64,000 bases of DNA from Eutrophocola sp965662685 (GCA_965662685.1 CBFIIQ010000004.1:1-64000); one strand, 5' to 3'; numbered from the stretch's first letter, positions 17,754 to 26,034 are shown. Notes: a model not told the origin generated them from the letters alone. Numbers and translations: made by a program.

Positions 17754-18761
17754 ATGAATACTGAAGTTACACCAGAAAAAGTTTCAGTCATTGCCTCGGA
17801 GCCGGATCCGGTTCTGGGTTATCGCAGCTATCAGTTTGGAGAATTTAAATTCACCCGAGATGCCTATTTTGTTCACATTGAGTGGCCAAAAGGTGTTCAT
17901 ACCATGGAGATTGATCGTTTCCTGAGAGCGATGGTACGTGACATCGGTTGGGGGTTTTTCTACGGCTGGATTTTCTTTGATGACGTATTTGGCACACAGA
18001 ATCATTACGGCACCGTTGATATTTATGCCGGTACTTATAGTAAAGGCCATAAAGATACCGGTGTTGATTATCTGGAAACCTATAATACAGATGACGTTCG
18101 CGTCGCTTTTGAAACAATTTCCAAAAACTGGATTAACGAAGGTTATGATCCTTTAAGCGCACCTCTGGAAACCGGCTCGCCTCTAGGCGCAAAACAGCAG
18201 GAAGCATCAGGTCCTCTTATCAGGGGATTTGAGCCCGCACGACGCATGCTGGGTCTGGCTGGTGATGTACAGCCGCGTTCTGATGAAACCGGACACCCGA
18301 TTAATCGGGCGTTTGCAGATCTTGATTATGATTTGCCTGATATTGAAGCCGAACCAGGTTTTGAAGAGCAGATTCATGCCATCAACCTGTTTGATCACAT
18401 TGCTCGTGCCGATGTGACATGGAATCCTTCTTTCACCTCAATTACCCGTGCCTGTATCTGTTGTGTAACCAGCGAAGAACATATGTTGCCGGTTATCCAT
18501 GGCAACGATCGTAATGAGTGGTTCATTCAGTTAACTGATGAAATTCACTGGAATATCCAGGATAAAAATTCCGGAAATCCACGTGGACGCATCGTCATGA
18601 AGTCTGGTGACATCTGTGCCATGCCAGCTGACATCCGTCATCAGGGTTATTCTCCGAAGCGTTCCATGCTCATGGTACTGGAGAATGGAACTCCCGGACT
18701 TGAGGAAAAATACGCTACTGGTGAATTGGAGCCTTTCCCGATTACCGCCAGTCGTTGGTAA
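17754..18761 (+). CDS. Hydroquinone 1,2-dioxygenase large subunit (HapD/PnpD-type)
   Basis: This 335-residue protein should carry the iron site. The motif VIHGNDRNEWF supplies H249, N251 and E255, and ADIRHQGY supplies H296. The spacing His-x-Asn-x3-Glu then His 47 residues after the first His is the same as the iron ligands I recall from the PnpCD structure (His256, Asn258, Glu262, His303). That makes ring-cleaving hydroquinone dioxygenase the best assignment over other cupins. It forms a heterotetramer with the small subunit. The next gene, a semialdehyde dehydrogenase, is separated by 173 bp containing two hairpins. Related substituted hydroquinones are possible substrates. Confidence 0.85.
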   Translation: MNTEVTPEKVSVIASEPDPVLGYRSYQFGEFKFTRDAYFVHIEWPKGVHTMEIDRFLRAMVRDIGWGFFYGWIFFDDVFGTQNHYGTVDIYAGTYSKGHKDTGVDYLETYNTDDVRVAFETISKNWINEGYDPLSAPLETGSPLGAKQQEASGPLIRGFEPARRMLGLAGDVQPRSDETGHPINRAFADLDYDLPDIEAEPGFEEQIHAINLFDHIARADVTWNPSFTSITRACICCVTSEEHMLPVIHGNDRNEWFIQLTDEIHWNIQDKNSGNPRGRIVMKSGDICAMPADIRHQGYSPKRSMLMVLENGTPGLEEKYATGELEPFPITASRW

Positions 18762-18812
18762 GCATAGATAGCCATTGGCTATTTTGACATTACTACAATA
18801 ACAAGCTGGAAA

Positions 18813-18900
18813 GGTGCCCGTATGGGCGCCATCCATCGTAATCGCCGGCCTGTCCAATGCCTTGAGTAATAATAAGGTAATGCAGGCCGGACTTATTTTT
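18813..18900 (+). promoter_or_regulatory. Two RNA hairpins between dioxygenase and dehydrogenase genes (attenuator or internal terminator)
   Basis: The first hairpin pairs GGTGCCC (18813-18819) with GGGCGCC (18824-18830) around a GTAT loop, counting one G-U pair. The second pairs CCGGCCTG (18845-18852) with CAGGCCGG (18883-18890) perfectly, contains a nested CCTT/AAGG stem, and is followed by ACTTATTTTT. The second looks like an intrinsic terminator or a 3'-end stabiliser. Partial read-through into the dehydrogenase gene would set unequal expression. Confidence 0.6.
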
Positions 18901-18934
18901 AATCCAGTAAACAGAAAAAATGCAGGGATAATCG

Positions 18935-20413
18935 ATGCCAGAAGCTCAATTTAAGACCCAACTTTTTATTAATAATGAATTTGTCGATGCTGCTGATGGC
19001 GGCACTTTTGAAGTGTTAAATCCCTATGATAACTCCCTGTTAGCGAATGTTGCTGAGGCCAAGGAAGAAGACATAAATCGTGCGGTTAAAGCAGCAAGAG
19101 ATGCCTTCCCGGCCTGGGCTGCGATGAATCCTTCTGACCGCGGCGTTCTGATAGGCAAGCTGGCCGATGCCATAGAAAAGGATCGTGATAATATCGCACT
19201 GGTTGAGTCTCTGGATACAGGTCATCCGATTCGTGATACGCACAATCTGGATGTGATGCGCACGGTAGCGACCTATCGTTACTTCGCAGGTATGCCTGAT
19301 AAAAACGAAGGTACGGTTATCCCCGTAGATACCGGCTTTCTGAATTATGTGCAGCGGGTACCGGTGGGTGTTGTCGGCCAGATTGTGCCCTGGAATTTCC
19401 CTCTGATGTTTACCAGCTGGAAACTGGGGCCAGCGCTGGCTGCTGGTAATACTGTCGTTATGAAACAGGCAGAGCTTACGCCTTTATCTACTCTGCGAGT
19501 GGCGGAACTGGCGCGCGAAGCGGGGTTCCCTCCGGGTGTCATTAACGTGGTTCCAGGCTTTGGTCATACTGCAGGTCAGTGTATGGCAGAGCATCCAGGA
19601 ATCAATAAAATATCCTTTACCGGCTCTACTGTTACTGGCAGAAAAATTGTTGAAGCTTCCGCCGGAAATCTAAAGCGGGTTCAGCTGGAACTTGGTGGTA
19701 AGGGCGCCAATATAGTCTTTGAAGATGCCAATATTGATGCTGCCGTTGGTGGCTCGGCGTTCGCTATTTTCCACAATCAGGGGCAGGCTTGTATTGCAGG
19801 GTCCAGATTGTTATTGCACGAGAGCATCGCCGAAGAGTTTCTCGAAAAATTCACCGCTCTGGCGGCCTCAATCAAGCAGGGAGATCCTCTGGACCCGACC
19901 ACAGAGATGGGGCCACTGACATCAAAAATGCACCAGGAGCGTGTACTAAGTTTCTGTGACGTTGCCAGAGAGCAGGGAGGAGAGATTCTCCTGGGCGGCA
20001 AACAGCCTGATAATCCTGCCTTGCAGAAAGGCTGCTTTGTACTTCCGACCATTGTTCGTGCCAAAGCTTCTGATCGAGTAAGCCGGGAAGAAGTGTTCGG
20101 CCCCTTTGTTGTAGTGTCTACGTTCAAAAACGATGAGGAAGTGCTGGCCCAGGCAAATGACAGTATTTATGGCCTTGGTGGTGGTTTATGGACCAATAAC
20201 CTGACCCGGGCACATAAGATGGCCCAGGCAATGGAAGCTGGTATGGTCTGGATAAACTGCTATAAACGTTTCCACCCGGGCTCGCCATTTGGTGGCATCA
20301 AGGATTCCGGCTACGGCAGGGAAATGGGCCACTTTGCCATGCATGAATATACCGAACCGAAATCTGTTTGGGTAAATTATGATGCCAAGATCCCACCGTT
20401 TTACCCGCGTTAG
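18935..20413 (+). CDS. Aldehyde dehydrogenase, probably 4-hydroxymuconic semialdehyde dehydrogenase (HapE-type)
   Basis: This 492-residue NAD(P)-dependent aldehyde dehydrogenase has all the catalytic residues: N154 in VPWNFP, E252 in QLELGGKGAN and the nucleophile C286 in NQGQACIAGS. It should oxidise the ring-cleavage product 4-hydroxymuconic semialdehyde to maleylacetate. That role is inferred from its place just after the hydroquinone dioxygenase genes, as in hap and pnp clusters; the fold alone would also fit betaine- or other aldehyde dehydrogenases. The usual KPAE of the cofactor site reads KQAE (177-180). The next gene starts 11 bp after the stop, indicating co-transcription. Confidence 0.85.
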   Translation: MPEAQFKTQLFINNEFVDAADGGTFEVLNPYDNSLLANVAEAKEEDINRAVKAARDAFPAWAAMNPSDRGVLIGKLADAIEKDRDNIALVESLDTGHPIRDTHNLDVMRTVATYRYFAGMPDKNEGTVIPVDTGFLNYVQRVPVGVVGQIVPWNFPLMFTSWKLGPALAAGNTVVMKQAELTPLSTLRVAELAREAGFPPGVINVVPGFGHTAGQCMAEHPGINKISFTGSTVTGRKIVEASAGNLKRVQLELGGKGANIVFEDANIDAAVGGSAFAIFHNQGQACIAGSRLLLHESIAEEFLEKFTALAASIKQGDPLDPTTEMGPLTSKMHQERVLSFCDVAREQGGEILLGGKQPDNPALQKGCFVLPTIVRAKASDRVSREEVFGPFVVVSTFKNDEEVLAQANDSIYGLGGGLWTNNLTRAHKMAQAMEAGMVWINCYKRFHPGSPFGGIKDSGYGREMGHFAMHEYTEPKSVWVNYDAKIPPFYPR

Positions 20414-20424
20414 GAATTACTAAA

Positions 20425-21054
20425 ATGAGTCTTCAGGTCATTGGTGCCGGTCTTGGCAGAACCGGCACCATGTCGCTTAAAATTGCCTTGGAAAAACTGC
20501 TTGGTGGCCCCTGTTACCACATGACAGAGTTGTTCAATCATCTCGAGGAACATACACCGCTTTGGCACGCGGCAGCACGTGGCGAAGCAGTAGAATGGGA
20601 CAAGGTTTTCACCGGCTATGTTGCCGCTGTTGATGAGCCGGTCTCCACGCAATGGCAGTCCATTAGCGCCTATTACCCGGAAGCGCTGATAATTCTTTCC
20701 GTCCGCGATGCTGAAAGCTGGTGGAAAAGTGCCAGTTCCACTATTTTGCCAGTAAAACAAAACCCACCTGATGACCTAAGTCCTGCCCGCAGCGCATGGC
20801 TGGATATGGTGCTGGAATCTTATAAAGCTATTTATCCTGGTGGCTTTTCTCAACCAGAGGCGGCTATGGCCGCATTCACCGCGCACATAGAAAAAGTAAG
20901 GCAGTTGGCCCCTGCACGGCGTTTATTGGTGTGGGAGGTCGCTGATGGTTGGGAACCGATTTGCAAGGCCCTTGATCTGCCAGTTCCCAATGAACCATTC
21001 CCGAAAAGTAATTCCACTGAGGAATTTAAAGCCCGTAAAGCTAAAGATATCTGA
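20425..21054 (+). CDS. Sulfotransferase-family (Sulfotransfer_4-like) protein
   Basis: This 209-residue P-loop protein begins with GAGLGRTGTMSLKIAL, matching the PAPS 5'-phosphosulfate loop of a bacterial sulfotransferase branch. It is followed by PCYHMTELFNH and a central VRDAESWW segment corresponding to the 3'-phosphate-binding region. Members are mostly uncharacterised. If active, it would move sulfate from PAPS onto a hydroxyl group, perhaps a phenol. It follows the semialdehyde dehydrogenase by 11 bp and precedes the TSUP transporter by 4 bp, so it belongs to this operon. Its length is at the short end for the family. A nucleotide-binding role without sulfotransfer cannot be excluded. 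Confidence 0.7.
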   Translation: MSLQVIGAGLGRTGTMSLKIALEKLLGGPCYHMTELFNHLEEHTPLWHAAARGEAVEWDKVFTGYVAAVDEPVSTQWQSISAYYPEALIILSVRDAESWWKSASSTILPVKQNPPDDLSPARSAWLDMVLESYKAIYPGGFSQPEAAMAAFTAHIEKVRQLAPARRLLVWEVADGWEPICKALDLPVPNEPFPKSNSTEEFKARKAKDI

Positions 21055-21058
21055 TTCT

Positions 21059-21805
21059 GTGGATTTATTAGCTTCCCTCGATCTCACGCTGCTGGATATT
21101 GCCCTTGCTATTACTATTGTAGCTATCGGTACTGCCATTCAATCCGCCATCGGTTTTGGTCTTGCCATGATTGCCGCGCCTCTACTGGTCCTGATTAGCA
21201 GAAGTTTTGTCCCGGGTCCTCTGATTGTAGCGGCATTTTTTCTGGTTATATGGATGTCCTATGCTGATCGACATGCGCTTGACCTGTCCAACCTGAAAGC
21301 GGCGCTTTTCGGTAGATTGATCGGCACACCGCCAGCGGCTTTATTAATAGGAAGCCTTACTGCTGCCACTTTCGACCTGGTTTTTGGTTCTCTGGTATTA
21401 CTGGCGGTGCTAATCAGCCTGATCCATACCAATATCAAGGCAAGCCCGAGGAACGTATTTCTAGCTACCATAGCCTCCGGCTTCATGAGTACAATTTCGT
21501 CTATTGGAGGGCCACCGTTGGCCCTCGTTTATCAAAATGCCAGGGGACCGGCACTCAGGGCAAACCTGTCCATCTTGTTTACCATGGGATGTATGGTTTC
21601 GCTCACAGCACTGATACTGGTGGGAAAGTTCCAGTTCAAGGACCTGTTTTTTAGTGCGATTCTGCTACTAGGTGTAATACCTGGGGTAAGCCTGTCTGGC
21701 CCCATTAAGCGAAGAATAGATAAGCAGACAGTTAGGCCTGTATTATTGGGACTATGCGCTATTTCAGCTTTGCTGGTGCTTGGCAGAGCCTTTATCCTGA
21801 TTTGA
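21059..21805 (+). CDS. TauE/SafE (TSUP) family membrane transporter
   Basis: The protein has about eight hydrophobic helices in two related halves, with GFGLAMIAAPLLVLI in the first and SSIGGPPLALVYQ opening the second, both hallmarks of the TSUP family. Members export sulfite, sulfonates or sulfoacetate, or import small organosulfur acids. The start is uncertain. GTG at 21059, four bases after the sulfotransferase stop, gives 248 residues and leaves the first helix near the N-terminus; upstream ATGs at 20945 and 20990 would add a hydrophilic tail overlapping the previous gene. The 3' end overlaps ylqF convergently by 42 bp. Linkage to a sulfotransferase-like gene suggests an organosulfur anion as cargo. 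Confidence 0.8.
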   Translation: MDLLASLDLTLLDIALAITIVAIGTAIQSAIGFGLAMIAAPLLVLISRSFVPGPLIVAAFFLVIWMSYADRHALDLSNLKAALFGRLIGTPPAALLIGSLTAATFDLVFGSLVLLAVLISLIHTNIKASPRNVFLATIASGFMSTISSIGGPPLALVYQNARGPALRANLSILFTMGCMVSLTALILVGKFQFKDLFFSAILLLGVIPGVSLSGPIKRRIDKQTVRPVLLGLCAISALLVLGRAFILI

Positions 21806-22663
21806 CACATCATTTGCCTGGATTTCTTCGCTAAGAGATTCTTTTATATCGCCAGGTAATTCAAAGCTGAGTAATCCTAGTTTGCCGGATCTGATCTCAT
21901 TAAGCAGGAGCTCTCCGGTCTTGTTGAAATCAACCCCCCCTTTGCTCAGGCAACCGCGTATTTTTCCCAGCTCTTCAAGTAATTCAACGGGCTCCGCGTC
22001 AAGAGAGGAAAAACCATAACGTTTGCTCAGCCGGTCGGGGTAATTTATCTGCAATACGCTAATGGCATACAAGCCAATGTCTGCAAATTCAAAAGCAGTG
22101 TTCTTTATGGCTCCCGTGACAGCAAGGCGATAGGCGGAATCCTGATCTTCGATCTTGGGCCAGAGCATCCCGGGGGTATCAAGCAAAGCAAAATTGTCAT
22201 TTAACATGACTTGCTGCTGGCCTTTGGTCACGGCGGGTTCGTTTCCAGTTTTAGCAATTTTTCTTTCCGATAAGACATTAATGAGCGTAGATTTTCCAAC
22301 ATTGGGGATACCCACGATCATGATTCGGAAAGGGGGTTTGGTATTTTTCTGCAAGGCTGAGAAATGTTGAATGACTCTGCTACGAATATCTCCCGGATTT
22401 TTGCCGCAGGCAGTCATGGCTGCGATTTGATTAGACCGGTAATGATCAAGCCAGACCTGAGTGATATTGGGATCGGCAAGGTCAGATTTATTGAGGATTT
22501 TTAGCATTGGCTTGTTTTCAGCCAATTGCTGCAAGAGTGGATTTTCGCTGGAATAGGGCAGGCGGGCATCGACTATTTCAAGTACAGCATGGACTTTATT
22601 AAGGACATGTATAATGTCCTTTCGGGCTTTATTCATATGCCCCGGATACCAGCCAATTTGCAT
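21764..22663 (-). CDS. ylqF: Ribosome biogenesis GTPase YlqF/RbgA
   Basis: This 299-residue, circularly permuted GTPase assists late assembly of the large ribosomal subunit. The motif order is permuted: NKSD (G4) at 58-61 comes before the P-loop GIPNVGKST (about 118-126) and DTPG (G3) near 162. The N-terminus MQIGWYPGHMNKARK is the family signature. Its C-terminal helical domain is followed by a short polar tail. The gene overlaps the end of the TSUP transporter gene by 42 bp and is divergent from bolA with a very short spacer. Confidence 0.93.
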   Translation of the reverse strand: MQIGWYPGHMNKARKDIIHVLNKVHAVLEIVDARLPYSSENPLLQQLAENKPMLKILNKSDLADPNITQVWLDHYRSNQIAAMTACGKNPGDIRSRVIQHFSALQKNTKPPFRIMIVGIPNVGKSTLINVLSERKIAKTGNEPAVTKGQQQVMLNDNFALLDTPGMLWPKIEDQDSAYRLAVTGAIKNTAFEFADIGLYAISVLQINYPDRLSKRYGFSSLDAEPVELLEELGKIRGCLSKGGVDFNKTGELLLNEIRSGKLGLLSFELPGDIKESLSEEIQANDVSNQDKGSAKHQQS

Positions 22664-22721
22664 TGTTTGCCCCTATTGAAAAGCGGTGAACATTGTCTCA
22701 AAAAAGGAGCGCCGAGTCGTC

Positions 22722-23027
22722 GTGGAAGTTACAAATAAACTAAAGGAAAAGCTTGTCAATAACTGCCAGCCTGAGCATATGGAATTAATCAATGAAAGCC
22801 ATATGCACGCAGGTCTCGCAAGCGAATCCCATTTCAAATTGATTCTGGTGTCTGAGCACTTCACCGGACTCAATGCAGTAAAGCGCCATCAATTTATTTA
22901 CAAATTATTAAGCGAGGAACTTGCTGGGCCAATTCATGCACTTGCACTGCATCTTTTTACACCGCAGGAGTGGGTGATGGAAAGGGGAGTGCCTGACTCC
23001 CCTGAATGTGCTGGAAAAAACCAATAG
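22722..23027 (+). CDS. bolA: BolA family protein
   Basis: About 101 residues with the BolA/stress-morphogen fold: HMELINESHMHAG, SESHFKLILVSEHF, RHQFIYKLL and the HALALHLFTPQEW end segment. BolA proteins bind glutaredoxin Grx4-type [2Fe-2S] clusters and affect morphology and iron homeostasis. GTG at 22722 is preferred as start because it aligns with the E. coli N-terminus (MEVTNKLKEKL against MMIREQIEEKL) and has GGAG 12 bases upstream. A GTG at 22686 would add 12 residues with no family match. The gene is divergent from ylqF. Confidence 0.88.
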   Translation: MEVTNKLKEKLVNNCQPEHMELINESHMHAGLASESHFKLILVSEHFTGLNAVKRHQFIYKLLSEELAGPIHALALHLFTPQEWVMERGVPDSPECAGKNQ

Positions 23028-23168
23028 GTATCAAAGAGTTAGAATGAACCATGAACTTTTCCCGAATTTAGCTCGTATAGCTCGTATATACTGAAGGTAA
23101 TTCAATACCTGTGTTAATATTTTCACAAAGCATAGAAAGAGCATTAGAGATAAAAGAGATTCAATGAA

Positions 23169-23984
23169 ATGCAGATATCCTGGAGTGCATACAAGTCTTC
23201 TCTTATTTACTGCCTCATTGTATTGTTGTTTTTCCTGCCCATATCACTGCTCCAGGTAAGGGATTCTGGAGAACCAAAGCCTCCTGTTATTGAAATTTTG
23301 CCTTTACCGCTAGAAATACCCGATTTTGCCAGCATCTTGGATGTGCAGGAAAAAAAGCAGTCTTTTTTCGATTTTATTGAGCCCTTTGTAGACCAGGTCA
23401 ATATAGAAATATTCCAGCAAAGACAACGGGTCCTCGCTATACAGAATAAAATTCATGACGGCGAAGATCTTTCTTCTTCTGATTTAAGGCAACTCTCTAC
23501 TCTGGCTGAGTTATATGAGTTGGATACAGATGATTTAACGGACGCCGAGTTTCTGGCGGTGCTGTTACGGCGTGTAGACAAAATACCGGCTTCACTGGCA
23601 TTGGCCCAGGCAGCTAACGAATCAGCATGGGGCACATCAAGATTTGCCCAGTACGGCAACAATTATTTTGGTCAGTGGTGCTATTCCGATGGCTGTGGTC
23701 TGGTGCCAAATCGCCGTCGGGAAGGTGCTACTCATGAAGTCAGAAGTTTTGATTCTGTAAAAGACTCTGTCCAGGCTTATATTCACAATCTGAATACCTT
23801 CCCCAGTTATCAGATGTTGCGAAGAATCAGGCAGCAGCTAAGAGTTCAAAATAAACCAGTGGATGGAGCTTCCCTTAGCGATGGTCTTGAAAGTTATTCA
23901 TCCAGAGGGCTCGACTACATCGATGAACTCCAGAACATGATATATAGCAATAATTTACTCTCCCGGGATAAGCCTAATCTCTAA
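23169..23984 (+). CDS. bax: Bax-like glucosaminidase-domain protein
   Basis: This 271-residue protein has one N-terminal hydrophobic segment (about residues 11-29), a charged helical spacer, and a glucosaminidase/FlgJ-like hydrolase domain from about 135: LALAQAANESAWGTSRFAQ supplies the catalytic Glu151, followed by NNYFGQWCYSDGCGL and a region rich in R and Y. E. coli Bax has nearly the same length and layout. It should cut peptidoglycan glycans at the periplasmic face. A tandem pair of TAGCTCGTA occurs upstream at 23069-23086. Its end overlaps the convergent deacetylase gene by 11 bp. Confidence 0.85.
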   Translation: MQISWSAYKSSLIYCLIVLLFFLPISLLQVRDSGEPKPPVIEILPLPLEIPDFASILDVQEKKQSFFDFIEPFVDQVNIEIFQQRQRVLAIQNKIHDGEDLSSSDLRQLSTLAELYELDTDDLTDAEFLAVLLRRVDKIPASLALAQAANESAWGTSRFAQYGNNYFGQWCYSDGCGLVPNRRREGATHEVRSFDSVKDSVQAYIHNLNTFPSYQMLRRIRQQLRVQNKPVDGASLSDGLESYSSRGLDYIDELQNMIYSNNLLSRDKPNL

Positions 23985-25065
23985 TTGCCGGATTTATCCA
24001 GGGAATGGAATACCAGTAATATCTGCCATCGTTACCGGGAGCGGTGCAGTTATAACGGAAACGTCGGCTCTTATTCTCTATCACAGTGCTGATTTCATAT
24101 ACCTTCTGCGCCGTATTCACCGCGTTAACTTCGATTCTCAAGTTATTATTAAAGCAGGCAAGTTGCGACAAACCTCTCTGGTTTTCACTGAAATCCAGAG
24201 TTGCCTGTGGTGAAGCTGATGTCGTTACCGGACTTGGCGGCAGAAATGAGTCCAGAGTAAATGCCAGACTTAATACCTTTGTAGGGAAGCTGTTCATGGA
24301 GGCGTAAATCCCGGAGAAAGGAAAGCGGGGCAGAGCAGTAAAATCCGAACTGGCATTGACAGGGCCAGAATGCTGGGCTATTCCGACAAAGCCGAGCTCT
24401 TTCACCAGAGACTGAATGGCGGGATCATATTCTCCATATGGGTAGGCAAGAATTTTATGATTTTGTCCCGTTTGTTGCGTAATGGTTTCTTCTGCCATCA
24501 GTATCTGAATTCTTACTCTCTCCAACCAGGCAGTATCTGACTCATTATTGTCACGATCCAGCAAGTAAGGGTGATCGACTGTATGATTCGCAATGGTTAC
24601 CCCGGCGTTTGCCATTTCTCTGATCTGATCCCAGGTGGAATAGAGCCTGTCATTTGACCCCACCAGGCCGGAAGTAACAAAAACAGTGAATGGCCAGCCA
24701 CGTCTTTGTAGTTGTGGAAAGGCGACTTCATAAACAGACGCATAACCATCGTCGAAGGTAATAACGGCAGATTTGTCAGGCAAGGTGGATCCGTTTCTCA
24801 ATTTGCTGATGACTTCTTCCAGTGGCAATACAGTAAAACCACTGTTTTCAAGGTAGTCCATATGCAGGGTAAAGGATTCCGGACTAAGACTGGTGACCGG
24901 TGGCGTCGAAGTGCTGACATGATGGTACTGGAGAATGACAGCCTGATTTTCTGGCTGGGCTTGCAAAAGCAGGGGAGATGCCAGAAAAACTCCCAGCAGA
25001 ACGGTAACTACATGCATTATGCGTTTTGGCAATGGATAGCAGGACACGCGCGTTCTCAATAGCAT
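23974..25065 (-). CDS. Exported polysaccharide deacetylase (NodB-homology)
   Basis: This 363-residue protein has a secretion signal (hydrophobic run ending LLLQAQ) and a NodB-type CE4 domain over about 40-250. Motifs: ILQYHHVS (motif-1-like), VITFDDGY with the metal-binding and catalytic Asp pair, and ANHTVDHPYL with the HxxxH zinc ligands. About 100 C-terminal residues form a small extra domain ending RYYWYSIPW. It probably removes N-acetyl groups from a cell-surface glycan, like PgaB or other periplasmic deacetylases; the target is unknown. The start may be M1 or the Met 16 residues later. A TATAAT hexamer at 25081-25086 (minus strand) lies only 15 bases before the first ATG. Confidence 0.82.
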   Translation of the reverse strand: MLLRTRVSCYPLPKRIMHVVTVLLGVFLASPLLLQAQPENQAVILQYHHVSTSTPPVTSLSPESFTLHMDYLENSGFTVLPLEEVISKLRNGSTLPDKSAVITFDDGYASVYEVAFPQLQRRGWPFTVFVTSGLVGSNDRLYSTWDQIREMANAGVTIANHTVDHPYLLDRDNNESDTAWLERVRIQILMAEETITQQTGQNHKILAYPYGEYDPAIQSLVKELGFVGIAQHSGPVNASSDFTALPRFPFSGIYASMNSFPTKVLSLAFTLDSFLPPSPVTTSASPQATLDFSENQRGLSQLACFNNNLRIEVNAVNTAQKVYEISTVIENKSRRFRYNCTAPGNDGRYYWYSIPWINPAIRD

Positions 25066-25080
25066 TTAGGATTATCAGGA

Positions 25081-25106
25081 ATTATACTGTCGTCCCTTTG
25101 GACAGT
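25081..25106. promoter_or_regulatory. Dyad overlapping a candidate -10 box between divergent deacetylase and ttcA genes
   Basis: ACTGTC (25086-25091) and GACAGT (25101-25106) form a 6-bp inverted repeat with a 9-base spacer. The left arm abuts TATAAT read on the minus strand (25086-25081). It looks like an operator over the deacetylase promoter. The half-site spacing does not match a LexA box, which would need CTGT-N8-ACAG; here there are 11 bases. Confidence 0.4.
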
Positions 25107-25118
25107 GCTACCACTCTA

Positions 25119-26018
25119 ATGAAAGATATTCGAAAAACAACCTTCAAACTTAATCGACTGCAAAAAAATCTGCGCAGAGAAACTGGTCGTGCTATTGCAG
25201 ATTATAAAATGATTGCTGATGGCGATGTCGTCATGGCTTGCCTGTCGGGTGGTAAAGACTCCTATGTGATGCTGGATATTCTGATGAATATGCAAAAGCA
25301 TGCACCAATTGATTTCAAGATAATCGCTGTCAACATGGATCAAAAACAGCCTGGGTTTCCGGAACATATTCTGCCTGAATATCTGGAGTCAATCGGCGTG
25401 CCATATCATATTCTTGAAAGAGACACTTATTCCATAGTTATGGAAAAAACAGAGCCAGGGAAATCCTACTGTGGTTTGTGCTCCAGATTAAGGAGAGGGA
25501 ATTTATATTCTTTGGCAGAAAAAATCGGAGCCACCAAAATAGCTCTTGGTCATCATCGAAATGACATAATGGAAACGTTGTTTCTCAATATGTTTTTTGG
25601 TGGAAAATTGAAATCCATGCCGCCAAAACTTTTAAGTGATGACAAAAAACACATAGTCATCAGGCCGTTGGCTTATTGCAAGGAAGAAGAGATAGCAAAA
25701 TTTGCTGAACTTAGACAGTTTCCGATAATACCCTGTAATTTGTGTGGCAGTCAGGACAACATGCAACGTCAGGAAATTAAAAAAATGTTAAATGAATGGG
25801 GTAAGAAATTTCCAGGCAGGCTTGATGTATTGTTTAAAAGTATTACTAACGTCGCCCCCAGTCATCTGGCAGATACCTCCCTGTTTGATTTTCATTCACT
25901 TGAAGCAGAAAGAGAAGCTGCAATGGAACTACAAGCTAATGAAGTTCCTGGCCAAAATAGTGCAACTGATGCCATGGCAAACAGAATAAACGTCGTGAGC
26001 ATTTCAACAAATACATAA
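25119..26018 (+). CDS. ttcA: tRNA 2-thiocytidine biosynthesis protein TtcA
   Basis: TtcA adds sulfur to cytidine 32 of certain tRNAs using ATP and a [4Fe-4S] cluster. The ATG at 25119 is chosen because the upstream extension (to 25026) overlaps the divergent deacetylase gene and lacks family similarity; from there the protein has 299 residues. The PP-loop SGGKDS is at 43-48. Two CxxC motifs, C118/C121 (CGLC) and C206/C209 (CNLC), fit the cluster-binding cysteines. LGHHRNDIMETL is the second conserved ATP-pyrophosphatase segment. tusA follows 16 bp later, which suits a sulfur-relay role. Confidence 0.96.
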   Translation: MKDIRKTTFKLNRLQKNLRRETGRAIADYKMIADGDVVMACLSGGKDSYVMLDILMNMQKHAPIDFKIIAVNMDQKQPGFPEHILPEYLESIGVPYHILERDTYSIVMEKTEPGKSYCGLCSRLRRGNLYSLAEKIGATKIALGHHRNDIMETLFLNMFFGGKLKSMPPKLLSDDKKHIVIRPLAYCKEEEIAKFAELRQFPIIPCNLCGSQDNMQRQEIKKMLNEWGKKFPGRLDVLFKSITNVAPSHLADTSLFDFHSLEAEREAAMELQANEVPGQNSATDAMANRINVVSISTNT

Positions 26019-26034
26019 AACAACAGGCAGTTAA

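Noticed and set aside
25087..25105. LexA box upstream of ttcA
   Set aside because: CTGT and ACAG are present but separated by 11 bases instead of 8, and no SOS link is expected for the flanking genes.
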